The notes beneath the pieces are model-generated. The model saw nothing but the letters and a program-made list of their open reading frames with translations. It did not search any database and was not told where the DNA came from. A stretch of 64,000 nucleotides of DNA from CAWACP01 sp963832965 (GTDB taxonomy: Bacteria; Acidobacteriota; Terriglobia; Bryobacterales; Bryobacteraceae). The stretch spans positions 930,001 through 994,000 of the forward strand of contig CAWHVW010000003.1 of assembly GCA_963832965.1 (NCBI GenBank), written 5' to 3'. This document shows positions 26,032-35,446 of the stretch, in pieces; the stretch's first letter is position 1; each line of letters starts with the position of its first letter. The position numbers and the translations under genes are program-made.

Positions 26032-28348
26032 ATGGCGGACCCACCGAACCGCGACAGTAGTGGAGCGGAACCAATTGGCCGGCGCGCGTTCATTCTGGGC
26101 GCGGGAGTGGCGGCGGCGGCTCTGCGCGCCAGCGGGTCCCAGCCGAGCGCACGCGTCTATGAACTGAACCGCAACTGGCTCTACGGCGGCAAAACGCAAC
26201 CCGGCGTGTCGCACCCGGATTTCGATGATTCCCGCTGGGAGCGAGTTACTCTGCCGCACGCCAACGTCCGGCTCCCCTGGCACAGCTTCGACGAGAAGAA
26301 TTTCCAGTTTGTCTCCGCGTACCGGCGGCACTTTCGAACGGCACCGGAGTGGCGCGCCCGGCGGGTGTTTGTGGATTTCGGCGGCGCCATGACCGCGGCC
26401 ACGGTGACGGTGAACGGCCATACGTTCGACGAGTACAAGGGCGGGTACACACCGTTCTCCTTCGAGATCACGCCGTTCCTGAAATACGGCTCCGATAACA
26501 TTCTGGCCGTGGAGCTGGATTCCACCGAGCGTCCGGACATTCCGCCATTCGGCGACAACATCGATTACCTGACGTTCGGCGGCATCTATCGGGACGTGCG
26601 CCTGCGCGTGGTTCCGGCGACTTTTATCGAAAATGTGCGGGCGAAGCCGCTGCGGGTGCTGCAGAGCGATCGCGCCCTGGAGCTGACTTGCTACTTGAAC
26701 GGCCCCGCCGATGTGCCGTTATTGCTGCGGGCATCGCTTCGCGATGGCGAGAAAGTGCTGGCCACGGCCAGCGCCAACGTTTTCTCCACCAGCAAGCCCG
26801 TGGTGGTGACAATCGAGTCGCCCGGCGCGGTGGATCTCTGGGATCTGAAAAATCCGCGCCTGTACGCCGTGGCGTTACAGATGGAAGGCACGGACGGCTC
26901 GCGCGACGAGTTCCACGCGCGCGTCGGTTTTCGCGAAGCCAGGTTCACACCGGCCGGGTTCATGCTGAACGGCGAGCACGTGAAGCTGCGCGGCCTGAAT
27001 CGCCACCAGACCTTTCCCTGCGTGGGCGGCGCCATGCCCGCCCGCGTACAGCGGCGCGACGCCTGGATTCTGCGGCACGAGCTGCACTGCAACATCGTGC
27101 GCACGTCGCACTATCCGCAATCGCCGGCATTTCCTCGACGCCTGCGACGAGCTGGGCCTGCTGGTGCTCGAGGAGATCCCCGGCTGGCAGCACATCGGCG
27201 ATAAGGCGTGGCAGGATCTGGCGGTGCGCAACGTGGGCGAGATGATTCGCCGCGATTGGAACCATCCCTCCATCGTTTTGTGGGGCGTGCGCATCAACGA
27301 ATCGCAGGACAATCACGATTTCTACACGCGCACCAATGCGCTGGCGCATTCTCTGGATGACACGCGCCAGACCGGCGGCATCCGCTTTCTGGAGAATTCC
27401 GAGCTGCTGGAAGACGTTTTCACCATGAACGATTTCGGCTTCCCGCTGCGGCCACCGAGCCATCCGCTGTACCTCAACACCGAGTTCAACGGCCACATGT
27501 TCTCCACCAAGCGCTTCGACAACGTGAGCCGCGTGGCCGAACACGTCATCCGCCATGCGCGCGTGCATAATCAGCTCGCTTCGATGGACCGCTACGCGGG
27601 CGGCATCGGCTGGTGCGCGTTCGACTACAACACGCACTCGAATTTCGGTTCCGGCGATCACATCTGCTACCACGGCGTCAGCGATATCTTCCGCATTCCC
27701 AAGCCGGCCGCCTGGTTCTACAAGTCGCAGTGCGACCCGGAGGAAGAGATAGTGTTGGAGGCAGGGTTCTTCTGGTCTTCCGGCGATAAATCCGAGGCGG
27801 GCGGTCCTGGGAAGGTGCCCATCCTCTCCAACTGCGACCATCTGAAGATCTATTACGACGGCGTGCTGAAGCAGGAGCTGGACCCCGACCGCGCGACGTT
27901 CCAGTTTCTGAAATATCCGCCATTCCAGATGGATCTGGGCTACGTGCCGCTGCACCCATGGGGCGATCTGCGAATCGAGGGCTATCTCAAAGGGCGACTG
28001 GCGAAGACGCTCACGCTGTCCGGCTCCGGCAGGGACGCCGATCTCAAAGTGCTGCCGGACGACACGCAACTTTCCGGCGATGGCCGCGACGCAACGCGGG
28101 TGGTGCTGATGGTGACCGACGAATACGGGAATATCCGGCCATTCGCCAGCGCGGCGATTTCGTTATCGCTGACGGGTCCGGGCGAGCTGATTGGCGAAAG
28201 CCCATTCGCGCTGGCTGGCGGCGCGGGAGCGGTATGGATAAAATCGCGCGAATCGCAGGGGCAGATCCGGCTGACCGCGAAGCACCCCTATCTGGGGGAA
28301 AGATCCATCGAGATTCGCGTCGAATCCGCGCCGCCGGAAATGGTGTGA
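26032..28348 (+). pseudogene. GH2-family beta-galactosidase-like enzyme, one frameshift
   Basis: A GH2 glycoside hydrolase is encoded in two frames, 26032 to about 27124 and about 27124 to 28348. The N-terminus has a twin-arginine-like signal (GRRAFILGAGVAAAAL). A jelly-roll sugar-binding domain, an Ig-like domain and a TIM barrel follow, with the acid/base Glu in VRINES (codon at 27299) and the nucleophile Glu in NTEFNGH (codon at 27482). The C-terminus is Ig-like. One extra base within TCGCCGGCATTTC near 27124 breaks the expected SPHFLDACDELG. Removing it restores an enzyme of about 770 residues. The start lies 3 bp after the ilvD stop. Confidence 0.85.
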
Positions 28349-28375
28349 TCCGCAGTGGGGCAGGATTGTACAGGC

Positions 28376-28494
28376 GCTGAAAAAGCCCGAAAACCGCTTG
28401 TTTACACGCGCGGCTCGGAGACGTAGCTACGTGTTTGCAGGTGCTTACCGAACCGCGACGGTGACGGAGCGGAGACCAGATAGCCTTCTCCAGC
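28376..28494. repeat. 119-bp MITE-like element, copy 2
   Basis: This is an inverted copy of the element at 900-1018, also exactly 119 bp. Its left end is GCTGAAAAAG and its right end CTTCTCCAGC (two mismatches from the perfect repeat). It lies between the end of the GH2 gene and the convergent serine hydrolase gene. An adjacent 20-bp piece of the core in opposite orientation (28544-28563) forms a perfect inverted pair with 28448-28467. Confidence 0.7.
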
Positions 28495-28543
28495 GGCGGT
28501 TTTCAATCGGCCTGCCCCCGTTTGCGGTTAAGCGTCAGCCGCG

Positions 28544-28563
28544 CCGTCACCGTCGCGGTTCGG
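28544..28563 (+). repeat. 20-bp core fragment of the dispersed repeat
   Basis: CCGTCACCGTCGCGGTTCGG is identical to part of the core at 914-947 and inverse to 28448-28467 of the neighbouring full element. The pair could fold into a long hairpin with a 76-nt loop after the serine hydrolase gene. Confidence 0.55.
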
Positions 28564-28582
28564 GAAACATCGCGGTGCGGGC

Positions 28583-29926
28583 TTACTTGATTTTGACTCC
28601 CTTCGCGTCGTGCCCGTTCTGGTGCAACACCAGGCCTGTGGTGTTCCCCGCGCCATCCACCACGAAGGTGATTTGCGCCTCCACCGCTTTGAGGAAGAAT
28701 TCGTTCTCCTTCTCCGCGTAGATCTCGAACGCGGGCTGATTGGTGGCCTGGACCATCAGATGGTCCCCATTCATGGTCACTTTGATTGTGAACGTCGGCG
28801 CCAGTTGATACTCTCCCAGGTAACGCTTGAGTATCTGCGGATCCACGGAGATTTGCGCGCGCTCTCGTGTGAGTGGATAGCGGCTGTCCAGCGCGTGGAG
28901 ACCGATGTCGTCCACATCCACGAAGGTGTTGCACAGAACCACCACGGCCTTCTTCCCCGCCGGGTCGAAACCAATGAAGGAACGATACCCCGCCGTGCCG
29001 CCGTTGTGCCATACGATCTCGCCGCCGAACCTCGTGAAGATATGCCACGCCATGGCGATGTCCAGATCCGGGAGACCCGTGGGCTTGCGCACGGAGCGCA
29101 TCCGCCGCATGGCCGGCTTGAGCGGCGAATCGGTCAGTTCCATGTTGGCGGCGAGAAACGTGAGCAGGTCGTTGGCGGTGGATCTCAGGGCTCCGCAACC
29201 GGCCAGCGCATCGAAATCCCAGTTCTTCACCGGACGGAGCGACGCATCGTAGCCCGGCGCCAGGCGCTTCTTCTGATCGCCGGTCAATGTGATGGAAGTG
29301 TTGTGCATGCCCAGCGGCTCCAGAATCCGGGTACGCACCAGTTCCTCGTAGCTCATTCCCGCCTTCAAAGCGAGGGCGTACCCGAGCAGGCCGGCGCCAA
29401 GATTCGAATATTCATACTTTTCGCCGGGATCGCGCGAGAGCGTGTAGCCCGCGAGAAATTCGTACAGCTTCGCCGGGGTGTAATCGGCATAGGGATTCGT
29501 GAAGTCGGCGGGCCGCAGGTTGTTGGGAATCCGAGGCAATCCGGAAGACTGCATCGACAGGTCCAGCAGCGTGATCTGGCGCCCGTTTCGCGAAGGCACC
29601 TTCACTGTCTTCGGCAGCAGTTCCGCCACCGGCGTATCCGGCCGAACCTCGCCACGCTCCACCATGTCGGCAAGAAGCAGTGACGTAAATACCTTGGTGA
29701 CCGATCCGATCTCAAATACGGTATTCGCGTCGGCAGCGCCATCGCCATCCTTCGCGATCTTTCCGCGAGCGATCACGTTCCGGCCGTTAGCGTCGATGGT
29801 GGCCACTACAATCCCGACGGCCTTCTGGTGGTCCACCCGGTTCGCCACCGCCTCCTGGATGTCATCGGAAAACCCTGCGGACAGCAGGGCCGTCAGCATC
29901 AGCACGATGAGCGGACGAATGGTCAT
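28583..29926 (-). CDS. Beta-lactamase-type serine hydrolase (class C-like)
   Basis: This 447-residue secreted serine hydrolase has a signal peptide and the SxxK nucleophile motif at Ser75-Lys78 (GSVTK). A YSN tyrosine motif lies in YEYSNLGAG, and HNGGTAGY occupies the KTG position. Such proteins include penicillin-binding proteins, esterases and D-aminopeptidases; true beta-lactamase activity should not be assumed. A C-terminal lipocalin-like extension of about 100 residues follows. It is transcribed divergently from padR, and the twin palindromes in between could affect it too. Confidence 0.88.
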   Translation of the reverse strand: MTIRPLIVLMLTALLSAGFSDDIQEAVANRVDHQKAVGIVVATIDANGRNVIARGKIAKDGDGAADANTVFEIGSVTKVFTSLLLADMVERGEVRPDTPVAELLPKTVKVPSRNGRQITLLDLSMQSSGLPRIPNNLRPADFTNPYADYTPAKLYEFLAGYTLSRDPGEKYEYSNLGAGLLGYALALKAGMSYEELVRTRILEPLGMHNTSITLTGDQKKRLAPGYDASLRPVKNWDFDALAGCGALRSTANDLLTFLAANMELTDSPLKPAMRRMRSVRKPTGLPDLDIAMAWHIFTRFGGEIVWHNGGTAGYRSFIGFDPAGKKAVVVLCNTFVDVDDIGLHALDSRYPLTRERAQISVDPQILKRYLGEYQLAPTFTIKVTMNGDHLMVQATNQPAFEIYAEKENEFFLKAVEAQITFVVDGAGNTTGLVLHQNGHDAKGVKIK

Positions 29927-29956
29927 GATCTCGGAACATTACAACACAGCCCCGTT

Positions 29957-29973
29957 CCATCGATAAACGATGG
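29957..29973. promoter_or_regulatory. PadR operator candidate O1
   Basis: The site is CCATCG-ATAAA-CGATGG, a perfect 6-bp inverted repeat with a 5-bp spacer. An identical pair of arms recurs at 30008-30024, 51 bp downstream. O1 lies just upstream of the -35 box of the padR promoter candidate. Confidence 0.65.
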
Positions 29974-29976
29974 GGC

Positions 29977-30006
29977 TTGACTCGCCTGTGGGTAATCGGC
30001 GATACT
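29977..30006 (+). promoter_or_regulatory. padR-ADOP promoter candidate
   Basis: TTGACT at 29977-29982 and GATACT at 30001-30006 are separated by 18 bp and resemble a sigma-70-type promoter. It sits precisely between the two palindromes O1 and O2, an arrangement suited to repression by looping or by blocking clearance. Confidence 0.55.
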
Positions 30007-30007
30007 T

Positions 30008-30024
30008 CCATCGAGAGACGATGG
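30008..30024. promoter_or_regulatory. PadR operator candidate O2
   Basis: CCATCG-AGAGA-CGATGG has the same arms and spacer length as O1. Its right arm contains the padR start codon (ATG at 30021), so a bound repressor would cover the start of transcription and of the gene. Confidence 0.65.
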
Positions 30025-30359
30025 GAACGAATACAAAGGCAATCGAGATCCTGCCGGGCACCCTGGATCTGCTGATTCTGCGCGCGCTGGTGGCCGGAAC
30101 ACGGCACGGCTACGGCATCGCCCAGCGGCTGCGGCAAGTATCCGGCGATGTCCTTCAGGTGGGGGAAAGCTCGCTCTATCCGGCGCTGCAGCGGCTGCTG
30201 CTCAACGGCTGGGTGAAAGCCGAGTGGGGCGCATCCGATAACAACCGCCGCGCGCGTTACTACACGCTGACGGCGGCCGGGCGCAAGCAGCTCGCGTCCG
30301 AACGCGAAGAATTCAGCCGGATGATCGGCGCCATTCAGAAAGTGCTGGAGATGGTCTGA
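30021..30359 (+). CDS. PadR-family transcriptional regulator
   Basis: This 112-residue PadR regulator has LPGTLDLLILRALVAGTRHGYGIAQRL, the SSLYPALQRLL recognition region and a wing reading RRARYYTLTAAGRKQL. The ATG at 30021 is preferred to the upstream frame start at 29970. In acidobacteria PadR genes commonly precede ADOP permeases, as here (7-bp gap). The two palindromes flanking the promoter are the obvious targets. Its effector is unknown. Confidence 0.92.
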   Translation: MGTNTKAIEILPGTLDLLILRALVAGTRHGYGIAQRLRQVSGDVLQVGESSLYPALQRLLLNGWVKAEWGASDNNRRARYYTLTAAGRKQLASEREEFSRMIGAIQKVLEMV

Positions 30360-30366
30360 GGCAGTC

Positions 30367-32970
30367 ATGATGTTTTCCCTGCGCCGCTTTGTCCGGCATA
30401 TCTCTTTCTTCTCGCGGCGAGAACGGCTGGAACGCGAGCTGGCCGAGGAGATCGAATTTCACCGCGTTCTGAAGCGGGATGACCCGGCCATGGGCAACAT
30501 CACGCTGGCCAAAGAGGAGAGCCGCGACGTGTGGAGCTTTCTGTCCATCGAAAATTTCTGGCAGGACTTGAAGTACGCCTCCCGAATGCTGCGCCGAAGC
30601 CCGGGTTTTACGGCGCTGGCCGCGCTTTCCCTCGCTCTTGGCATTGGCGGCAACGCGGCGATGTTCAGTCTGGTGAACGCCCTGCTGATCCGGCCGTTGC
30701 CTTATCCGCATGCGGAGCGGTTGATGCGGATCACGTCGGCTTATCCGAAAGCGGGTCTGGCTCTGTTTCAGCAGCAAAGCCGGACGATGGACGTGGCCTC
30801 GGTGAGCGCGGACTCCGAGTTCAATCTCACCGGCGCCGGTGAGGCCGTGCGCCTGATGGGCAGTGTGACGTCGGCGAACTTTTTCTCCTTACTCGGCGCA
30901 CCCGTGGAGATAGGAAGGGTTTTCGAACCGGGCGAGGACCGGCCGGGGAGGGATGCCCAGGTAATTCTGAGCCATTCGCTGTGGAAGACGAAGTTCGGCG
31001 GCGATCCTCAGATCATCGGACGCATGATCGCGTTGAACGGCGTGAACCGTACGATAGTCGGCGTGATGCCGGCCGGATTCAGCTTTCCATCGCCGCATGT
31101 GCAGTTGTGGGTCCCGGCGAAAGTGGACCCTTCCAACGTGGAAGCCTATTTCGCCGGCGATTTCGTGCCGCTGATCGCCCGGCTCCGCGACGGCGCTACC
31201 GTGGCGCAGGCCCAGGGCGAGGTCCGCGCCATCACCGTGCAGCTCGACAGCATGTTCCCGTGGGTGATGCCGCGTAACTGGAACATGGACTCACATTTGA
31301 TTTCGCTGCAGGAGGACATCGTCGGAGACGTGCGCCGCAAGCTGCTGATACTGCTTTCCTCCGTCGGCATCGTGCTGCTGGTAGCGTGTACGAACGTAGC
31401 CAGCCTGCTGCTGGCTCGCGCCAGCGCCCGCCGCAAAGAGATGGCGTTGCGTGCCGCTCTGGGCGCGGGCCGCTTTCGGATTGTGCGCCAGCTCCTCACC
31501 GAGAGTGTCCTTCTGGCTGGCTTCGGCGGCGCGCTTGGCCTGCTGCTCGCTGTCGCGGCGCTATCCGTGTTCCGGTCCGTACTACCGGCGGATCTGCCCG
31601 GCCTCGCCGGCATAAGCATCGACGCACCAGTGGCGATTTTCGTCGCCGCTCTAACACTGATCACCGGCATTGCCTTTGGAATCGCCCCGGCGCTAAGCGC
31701 GTCGCAAATCGATCTCAACCAGGCGATTCGCGCCGGCGGGCAGCGTTCGTCCCGCAGCTTTTGGGTCATGTTTCGAGGCTGGCTCATTGCCACGGAGGTG
31801 GCTCTCACGGTGGTGCTGCTGGTGGCGGCCGGCCTGCTGACGAGAAGCATGCGCGCGCTGGCCGACACTGATCCTGGCTTCCATGCGGAGCACGTTCTGT
31901 CCGTGCGCGTCACCCCCAATCAGTCGTTCTGCAATGACCGCGGCCGATGCATCGCTCTTTACGACGAGTTGCTGCGGAGCGCACGCGGCATTCCCGAAGT
32001 GGCCGAGGCGGCCGTCGCCAACACCGTGCCACTGGACGGCGAGGTTCCGGCGATTCCCGCGGATGTGCAGGACCATCCAAAGACGGCTGACTTCGTGCCC
32101 ATGCTATGGGCCGGAGCGATCAGCCCCGATTACCTCCCGCTCATGCACATTCCCGTGCTGGCGGGAAGAGCGTTTACGGCGAGCGACGGAGCGAATTCCG
32201 CTCCCGTGGTTCTGATTTCCGCATCCACCGCCCGGCGCTTCTGGCCGGGAGAGAGCGCCGTGGGGAAGCATGTGAAGCCGACGTGGGATGATCAATGGCG
32301 AACCATTGTCGGCGTCGTCGCCGATGTCGACCAATATAATCTGACCGACAGCGCGCCATCCTGGATCAGCGGATCCATCTACATGCCCTACGCACAATCG
32401 GTTCAAGTTGACCACCAGTTGCCAGCGGCAATGAATCTGCTCGTTTTTCCCGTGGCCAGCGCGGACCCGGCGCGGGTCGCGCAGGCTGTTCGAACCCTCG
32501 TTGTCGACCAGAATCCCAACGTGCCGGTGAGCGAAGTGCAAAACATGCAGTCCATCGTCTCCGGCTCGATATCGGGTTTCCGCGCCACCATGGGCGTACT
32601 GCTCAGCTTCGCCATAACCGCGCTTCTGCTGGCGGCGATTGGCACCTACGGACTGGTCTCCCACTCGGTTGCGCAGCGAACCTACGAGATTGGCGTGCGC
32701 ATGGCCCTGGGCGCCAGCAAACCCAGCATTGTTGGATTGATCCTCGGCCAGGGTTTGCGCTTCGTCGCCGGTGGCGTGGTGGCGGGCGCGGGAGCTGCAT
32801 TGGTGTTCACGAAGTTCCTGTCGAGCTTGCTGTACGGCGTCGCGCCCACAGACCCGGCCACCTTCGCCGGAGTGATCGTCTTCCTGTTCGGGGTGGCCGC
32901 TATCGCCAGTTCCGCCCCGGCATGGCGCGCCTCGCAAGTGGACCCGCTCAAATCCCTGCGCGTCGATTGA
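30367..32970 (+). CDS. ADOP-family ABC transporter permease
   Basis: This 867-residue permease carries two FtsX/MacB modules in one chain. A cytoplasmic N-terminal segment is followed by DLKYASRMLRRSPGFTALAALSLALGIGGNAA, the acidobacterial duplicated orphan permease signature. A first periplasmic domain and three helices follow, then a second module ending WRASQVDPLKSLR. No ATPase gene lies beside it, as is usual for this family. The substrate is unknown. Confidence 0.92.
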   Translation: MMFSLRRFVRHISFFSRRERLERELAEEIEFHRVLKRDDPAMGNITLAKEESRDVWSFLSIENFWQDLKYASRMLRRSPGFTALAALSLALGIGGNAAMFSLVNALLIRPLPYPHAERLMRITSAYPKAGLALFQQQSRTMDVASVSADSEFNLTGAGEAVRLMGSVTSANFFSLLGAPVEIGRVFEPGEDRPGRDAQVILSHSLWKTKFGGDPQIIGRMIALNGVNRTIVGVMPAGFSFPSPHVQLWVPAKVDPSNVEAYFAGDFVPLIARLRDGATVAQAQGEVRAITVQLDSMFPWVMPRNWNMDSHLISLQEDIVGDVRRKLLILLSSVGIVLLVACTNVASLLLARASARRKEMALRAALGAGRFRIVRQLLTESVLLAGFGGALGLLLAVAALSVFRSVLPADLPGLAGISIDAPVAIFVAALTLITGIAFGIAPALSASQIDLNQAIRAGGQRSSRSFWVMFRGWLIATEVALTVVLLVAAGLLTRSMRALADTDPGFHAEHVLSVRVTPNQSFCNDRGRCIALYDELLRSARGIPEVAEAAVANTVPLDGEVPAIPADVQDHPKTADFVPMLWAGAISPDYLPLMHIPVLAGRAFTASDGANSAPVVLISASTARRFWPGESAVGKHVKPTWDDQWRTIVGVVADVDQYNLTDSAPSWISGSIYMPYAQSVQVDHQLPAAMNLLVFPVASADPARVAQAVRTLVVDQNPNVPVSEVQNMQSIVSGSISGFRATMGVLLSFAITALLLAAIGTYGLVSHSVAQRTYEIGVRMALGASKPSIVGLILGQGLRFVAGGVVAGAGAALVFTKFLSSLLYGVAPTDPATFAGVIVFLFGVAAIASSAPAWRASQVDPLKSLRVD

Positions 32971-32974
32971 GTGG

Positions 32975-32993
32975 GGCAGGGCCGTGCCCTGCC
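32975..32993 (+). terminator. Hairpin terminator candidate after the ADOP gene
   Basis: GGCAGGGC-CGT-GCCCTGCC is a perfect 8-bp stem with a 3-nt loop, starting 5 bp after the permease stop. Only a short TTACTT tract follows, so termination may be partial. Confidence 0.55.
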
Positions 32994-33058
32994 TTACTTG
33001 CTAACGATCGCTCTCCACTTCAAGTCATATAAACTACAGCTAGAAGAAAGGGAGATCC

Positions 33059-35365
33059 ATGATCGATACGCTGCGAGGCATGGTGTGCCTCGGGACAATG
33101 TTGCTGGTCCCCATGGCCATGCCGGCCCAGGACTACAAGAATCCGCACCTTCCCATTGAACAAAGAGTGGCGGACCTGCTCTCCCGCATGACGCTGGAAG
33201 AGAAGTGCGCCCAGCTCTACCCGGCGTTTGCGCATCCGATCATCGATTCCACCAAACAGTTCACCAACGAAACGGGCTCCAAAGCGATCCGGCAGATGTT
33301 CGACGTGGACTCCAAACTGGACGCGCACGACGGCGCGGTGCTGCGAAACGCCGTGCAGCGGTATCTGCTGGAGAAGACCCGGCTCGGCATCCCCGAAATC
33401 TTCATGGGCGAGGCCTTGCACGGCTTTATGTCGTATGGCGCAACCAGCTTCCCGCAGGCGCTGGCTCTGGCCAGCACGTGGGACCCCGCGCAGGTGAACA
33501 AGGTGTTTACGGCGGCTGGCGATGAGATGGGTTCCGCCGGCGTCGAGCAGGCCTTCTCGCCGGTGCTGGATCTGGCGCGCGATCCGCGCTGGGGCCGCAC
33601 TGAGGAGACGTATGGAGAGGATCCGTATCTCGGCGCGCACATCGGTGTGGCGGCCATCGAGGGTCTGCAGGGTCCGAACTATCTGCTCGACCGTCATCAT
33701 GTGATCGCCACTGCGAAACACTTCGCGGCCCATGGCGAACCGGAAGGCGGCACCAACACGGCACCCGCCAACTATTCCGAACGAGTCCTGCGCGAAAACT
33801 TTTTCGTGGCCTTTCGCGCGGCCATCGAGGAAGCGCACGCGGGAAGCGTGATGGCCTCTTACAACGAAATCGACGGGATTCCCTCTCACGTCAACAAGTG
33901 GCTGCTCGACAGAGTGCTCCGCCAGGAATGGGGCTTCAAGGGATACGTGACTTCCGACGGCGACGGCCTGCAGATGCTGGTGCAGACCCACCATGTGGCG
34001 GCGAACTTCGCGGACGCGGGCCGCCAGGCAATTGCCGCGGGCGTCGATTATGACCTGAGCGACGGCGCCGTATACCGCACCCTTCTCGCCCAGGTGAAGG
34101 ACGGCAAGGTGCCCGAATGGCAGATTGACCGCGCCGTATCGGATGTTCTGTACACCAAGTTCCGCCTGGGCCTGTTCGAAAACCCCTATACCGATCCCGA
34201 CTACGCGCGGAAGATCACCAACAGCCCGGAACACCGGCAACTGGCGGAAAAAACCGCGGAAGAAGCCATCGTGCTGCTGAAGAACGAGGGCAATCTGCTG
34301 CCGCTCGACCTGACCAGGCTGAAGACTATTGCGGTGATCGGGCCTAACGCCGCCGACGTGCACCTGGGCGGCTACAGCCGCGAACCAGCCCACGGCGTAA
34401 GCATTCTGGACGGGATCCGGGAGCGGGTGGGCTCAGCCGCGAAAGTGGTGTACGCGGAGGGTTCGCGGATCACCGAAGGCAAGCAGGGCTGGTCCGCCTG
34501 GTATGAAACGCCAGTGGTGCTGCCGGACGAGAAATCGCAATTGCAGCGCATCCAGGAAGCGGTGGAGGTGGCGAAGACCGCCGACGTGGCCATCGTGGTG
34601 GTGGGCGAAAACGAGCGCACCAATCGGGAGGCATGGGCCGAGAACCACCTTGGCGATCGCGATTCCCTCGATCTGATCGGTTATCAGGACCAGCTTATCA
34701 AGGCCATTGTCGAGACCGGCAAACCGACCATCGTGTTCCTGATCAACGGCCGGCCGCTCTCCATCAACTACGCGGCGGAACACGTTCCGGCCATCGTGGA
34801 GGGCTGGTACCTGGGTCAGGAAGGCGGCACCGCGGCCGCCCGGGTGCTTTTCGGCGACGTTAATCCCGGAGGGAAACTCCCCATCAGCTTCCCGCGCAAT
34901 GTGGGCGAGCTTCCCGATTACTACGACCACAAGCCGTCGCTCAACCGCAGTTATCTCTTCAACGGCAGGAAGGTCCTGTTCCCGTTTGGCTGGGGTTTGA
35001 GCTACACCACGTTCCAGTTCGACAATCTGCACGCCGAGCCGTCGGAGATCGGCACGGCCGGAGAAACCACGGTGAGCGTGGACGTGAGCAACACCGGAAG
35101 CCGGGCCGGGGACGAAGTCGCGCAATTGTACATTCACCAGAAGGTTGCCTCGGCGACGCAGCCGGTGATGTCGTTGCGCGGCTTCCAGCGGATCACTCTG
35201 CAACCCGGCGAGAAGACCACGGTTCACTTCAAACTGACGCCAAAGGAGTTGCAGATACTGGATCGCGACATGCATTGGACCGTGGAGCCCGGCGTCTTCG
35301 ACATCATGGTGGGCCCCAGCTCCAGCCAGACCACCAGCATTCCACTGCAAGTGGTGGCGAAGTAG
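33059..35365 (+). CDS. GH3-family beta-glycosidase
   Basis: This 768-residue secreted glycoside hydrolase has a signal peptide (cleavage near MPAQD). A GH3 N-terminal barrel (RVADLLSRMTLEEK, RDPRWGRTEETYGEDPYL, ATAKHFAAHGEPEGG) contains the nucleophile region YVTSDGDG. A GH3 C-terminal domain and a fibronectin-III-like end (NTGSRAGDEVAQLYI) follow. The family includes beta-glucosidases and beta-xylosidases; the exact sugar is uncertain. The AAGGGAG site 5 bp before the ATG supports the start. A TATAAA at 33028 may be a -10 box. Confidence 0.92.
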   Translation: MIDTLRGMVCLGTMLLVPMAMPAQDYKNPHLPIEQRVADLLSRMTLEEKCAQLYPAFAHPIIDSTKQFTNETGSKAIRQMFDVDSKLDAHDGAVLRNAVQRYLLEKTRLGIPEIFMGEALHGFMSYGATSFPQALALASTWDPAQVNKVFTAAGDEMGSAGVEQAFSPVLDLARDPRWGRTEETYGEDPYLGAHIGVAAIEGLQGPNYLLDRHHVIATAKHFAAHGEPEGGTNTAPANYSERVLRENFFVAFRAAIEEAHAGSVMASYNEIDGIPSHVNKWLLDRVLRQEWGFKGYVTSDGDGLQMLVQTHHVAANFADAGRQAIAAGVDYDLSDGAVYRTLLAQVKDGKVPEWQIDRAVSDVLYTKFRLGLFENPYTDPDYARKITNSPEHRQLAEKTAEEAIVLLKNEGNLLPLDLTRLKTIAVIGPNAADVHLGGYSREPAHGVSILDGIRERVGSAAKVVYAEGSRITEGKQGWSAWYETPVVLPDEKSQLQRIQEAVEVAKTADVAIVVVGENERTNREAWAENHLGDRDSLDLIGYQDQLIKAIVETGKPTIVFLINGRPLSINYAAEHVPAIVEGWYLGQEGGTAAARVLFGDVNPGGKLPISFPRNVGELPDYYDHKPSLNRSYLFNGRKVLFPFGWGLSYTTFQFDNLHAEPSEIGTAGETTVSVDVSNTGSRAGDEVAQLYIHQKVASATQPVMSLRGFQRITLQPGEKTTVHFKLTPKELQILDRDMHWTVEPGVFDIMVGPSSSQTTSIPLQVVAK

Positions 35366-35446
35366 GGCGCGAATGCAAGCCGGGACGGAAACGCCACACC
35401 TGCGCACTGTCTTACACATGTAGAGCCGCCCCTGGAATCAGCGATA

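Noticed and set aside
28583..29926. True class C beta-lactamase
   Set aside because: The fold motifs fit, but the gene is far from any resistance context and the family includes many esterases and peptidases, so only a serine hydrolase is claimed.
29970..30020. Upstream extension of padR
   Set aside because: It would translate through the promoter and operators; the ATG at 30021 starts on the PadR fold.
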